NCBI GenBank assembly: GCA_902766655.1 | Contig: CACXEL010000295.1 | Coordinates: 1 to 6,174, forward strand | Origin: an uncultured Lachnospiraceae bacterium | Lineage (GTDB): Bacteria; Bacillota; Clostridia; Lachnospirales; Lachnospiraceae | Reading direction: 5' to 3' | DNA: 6,174 nucleotides | Notes under the pieces: model-generated | The model's database searches: none | The model's input: the letters and a program-made list of their open reading frames with translations, nothing else | Told to the model about the DNA's origin: nothing | Position numbers and translations under genes: made by a program | Part shown: in pieces, positions 5,850-6,174 of the stretch | How the letters are laid out: every line of letters begins with the position of its first letter | Position numbering within the stretch: position 1 is the first letter of the stretch

Positions 5850-6174
5850 GGTGGCTGCGCTCCGGCGCAGCGGCGGAGGGTGTGCCCGGTGCATGGGTAG
5901 CAGGAGACGCAGCGGCGGAGGGTGCGTCCGGCACGGCGGAAGCGTCCGGCAGCGCCACCTTCACGTCGAAAAATCCCTCGTCCGTGCGGATTTCGATCAT
6001 GCCGCCTGCCCTCCGGACGGCGCTCTTCACGATGGAGACGCCGTGGCCGTGGAGGCGCTTGTCAGCCTTGGTCGTGGTGAGGGCGGGATTTACCTGGAGG
6101 ACGTTCCGGGATATTCTGTTGCCGATCTGAAGGATCAGGTAGGCTCCCCGGTTGGTCAGGGAGAACCGGATCTC
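5842..6174 (-). CDS. GHKL-family sensor histidine kinase, C-terminal part only
   Basis: The frame is open from the right window edge to TAA at 5844-5842, giving the last 110 residues. They match the end of the ATP-binding domain of AgrC-like GHKL kinases: NRISRNVLQVNPAL (19-32), TTKADKRLHGHGVSIVKSAV (34-53, containing the glycine-rich G box HGHG at 42-45), then GGMIEIRTDEGFFDVKVALP (57-76), the last strands of the fold. The N box, phosphoacceptor histidine and sensor region lie outside the window. After residue 76 comes a roughly 34-residue Ala/Pro/Ser-rich tail that is not part of the ATPase fold and contains a 42-bp-spaced duplication. The stop overlaps the lipoprotein start by 8 bp, so the kinase is probably the upstream member of the same operon and may sense the state of the envelope. 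The ligand and response regulator are unknown. Confidence 0.85.
   Translation of the reverse strand, partial: EIRFSLTNRGAYLILQIGNRISRNVLQVNPALTTTKADKRLHGHGVSIVKSAVRRAGGMIEIRTDEGFFDVKVALPDASAVPDAPSAAASPATHAPGTPSAAAPERSHHV
5854..5871 (-). promoter_or_regulatory. Hairpin holding the ribosome binding site of the lipoprotein gene
   Basis: The minus-strand RNA can form a perfect 7-bp stem (GCUGCGC / GCGCAGC) with loop CGGA, ending 4 nt before the AUG at 5849. The only candidate ribosome binding site, GGAG at 5863-5860, sits in the loop and first stem base, 10 nt from the AUG. A ribosome finishing the kinase gene would open it. This is inferred from sequence only. Confidence 0.5.
5866..5924 (-). 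repeat. 42-bp-spaced direct repeat in the kinase tail
   Basis: The 17-base sequence CGCAGCGGCGGAGGGTG occurs at 5866-5882 and again at 5908-5924, exactly 42 bp (14 codons) apart. Each copy codes for the core PSAAA in the C-terminal tail of the kinase. It looks like a recent in-frame duplication within a low-complexity tail. Confidence 0.75.

Noticed and set aside
5850..5894. Earlier start at ATG 5894 for the lipoprotein
   Set aside because: It would add 15 residues before a normal lipoprotein signal peptide and has no ribosome binding site. ATG 5849 overlaps the kinase stop and gives a standard signal length.

Overview
The window is GC-rich (by eye above 60% G+C in the genes), and every credible gene reads on the minus strand. 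The gene families point to a Gram-positive bacterium of the Firmicutes/Clostridia type, possibly a high-GC Lachnospiraceae or Oscillospirales member; an actinobacterial gut lineage cannot be excluded. These families are a GHKL-type sensor kinase with an AgrC-like ATPase end, BspA-type leucine-rich repeats, a Listeria-Bacteroides-type repeat, an MBOAT/SGNH pair, and short GGGACGG-type palindromes. No rRNA, tRNA, CRISPR array or transposase gene is visible.

In the direction of transcription (high to low coordinates) the layout is as follows. (1) 6174-5842: the C-terminal 110 residues of a GHKL histidine kinase, cut by the window edge. (2) 5849-3870: a 659-residue lipoprotein with an N-terminal repeat domain interrupted by a low-complexity linker, then BspA-type leucine-rich repeats, then an SGNH/AlgJ-like domain. 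(3) 3873-2530: a 447-residue MBOAT O-acyltransferase of the AlgI/PatA/DltB type. (4) 2404-1133: a 423-residue membrane-anchored SGNH-like protein with the leucine-rich repeats on its C-terminal side. (5) A 79-bp palindromic element at 1138-1060 that supplies the stop codon of gene 4. (6) 996-73: a PfkB-family sugar/nucleoside kinase. (7) A related palindromic element cut by the left window edge.

Genes 1 to 3 are joined by overlapping stop and start codons (ATGTATAA, then ATGA), and gene 4 follows after 125 bp, so 1 to 4 look like one operon. Known systems suggest how they would work together. The MBOAT protein would pass an acyl group, probably acetyl, across the membrane, and the extracytoplasmic SGNH proteins would place it on a cell-envelope or extracellular polymer. 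This is comparable to AlgI/AlgJ/AlgX, PatA/PatB or DltB/DltD. The polymer is unknown.

The unusual points are two paralogous SGNH proteins with the repeat domain on opposite sides, apparent loss of the nucleophile serine in one of them, a DltX/PatA-like tyrosine motif at the MBOAT C-terminus, and a sensor kinase translationally coupled to the system. The kinase gene at 996-73 is a separate unit bracketed by two related palindromic elements.
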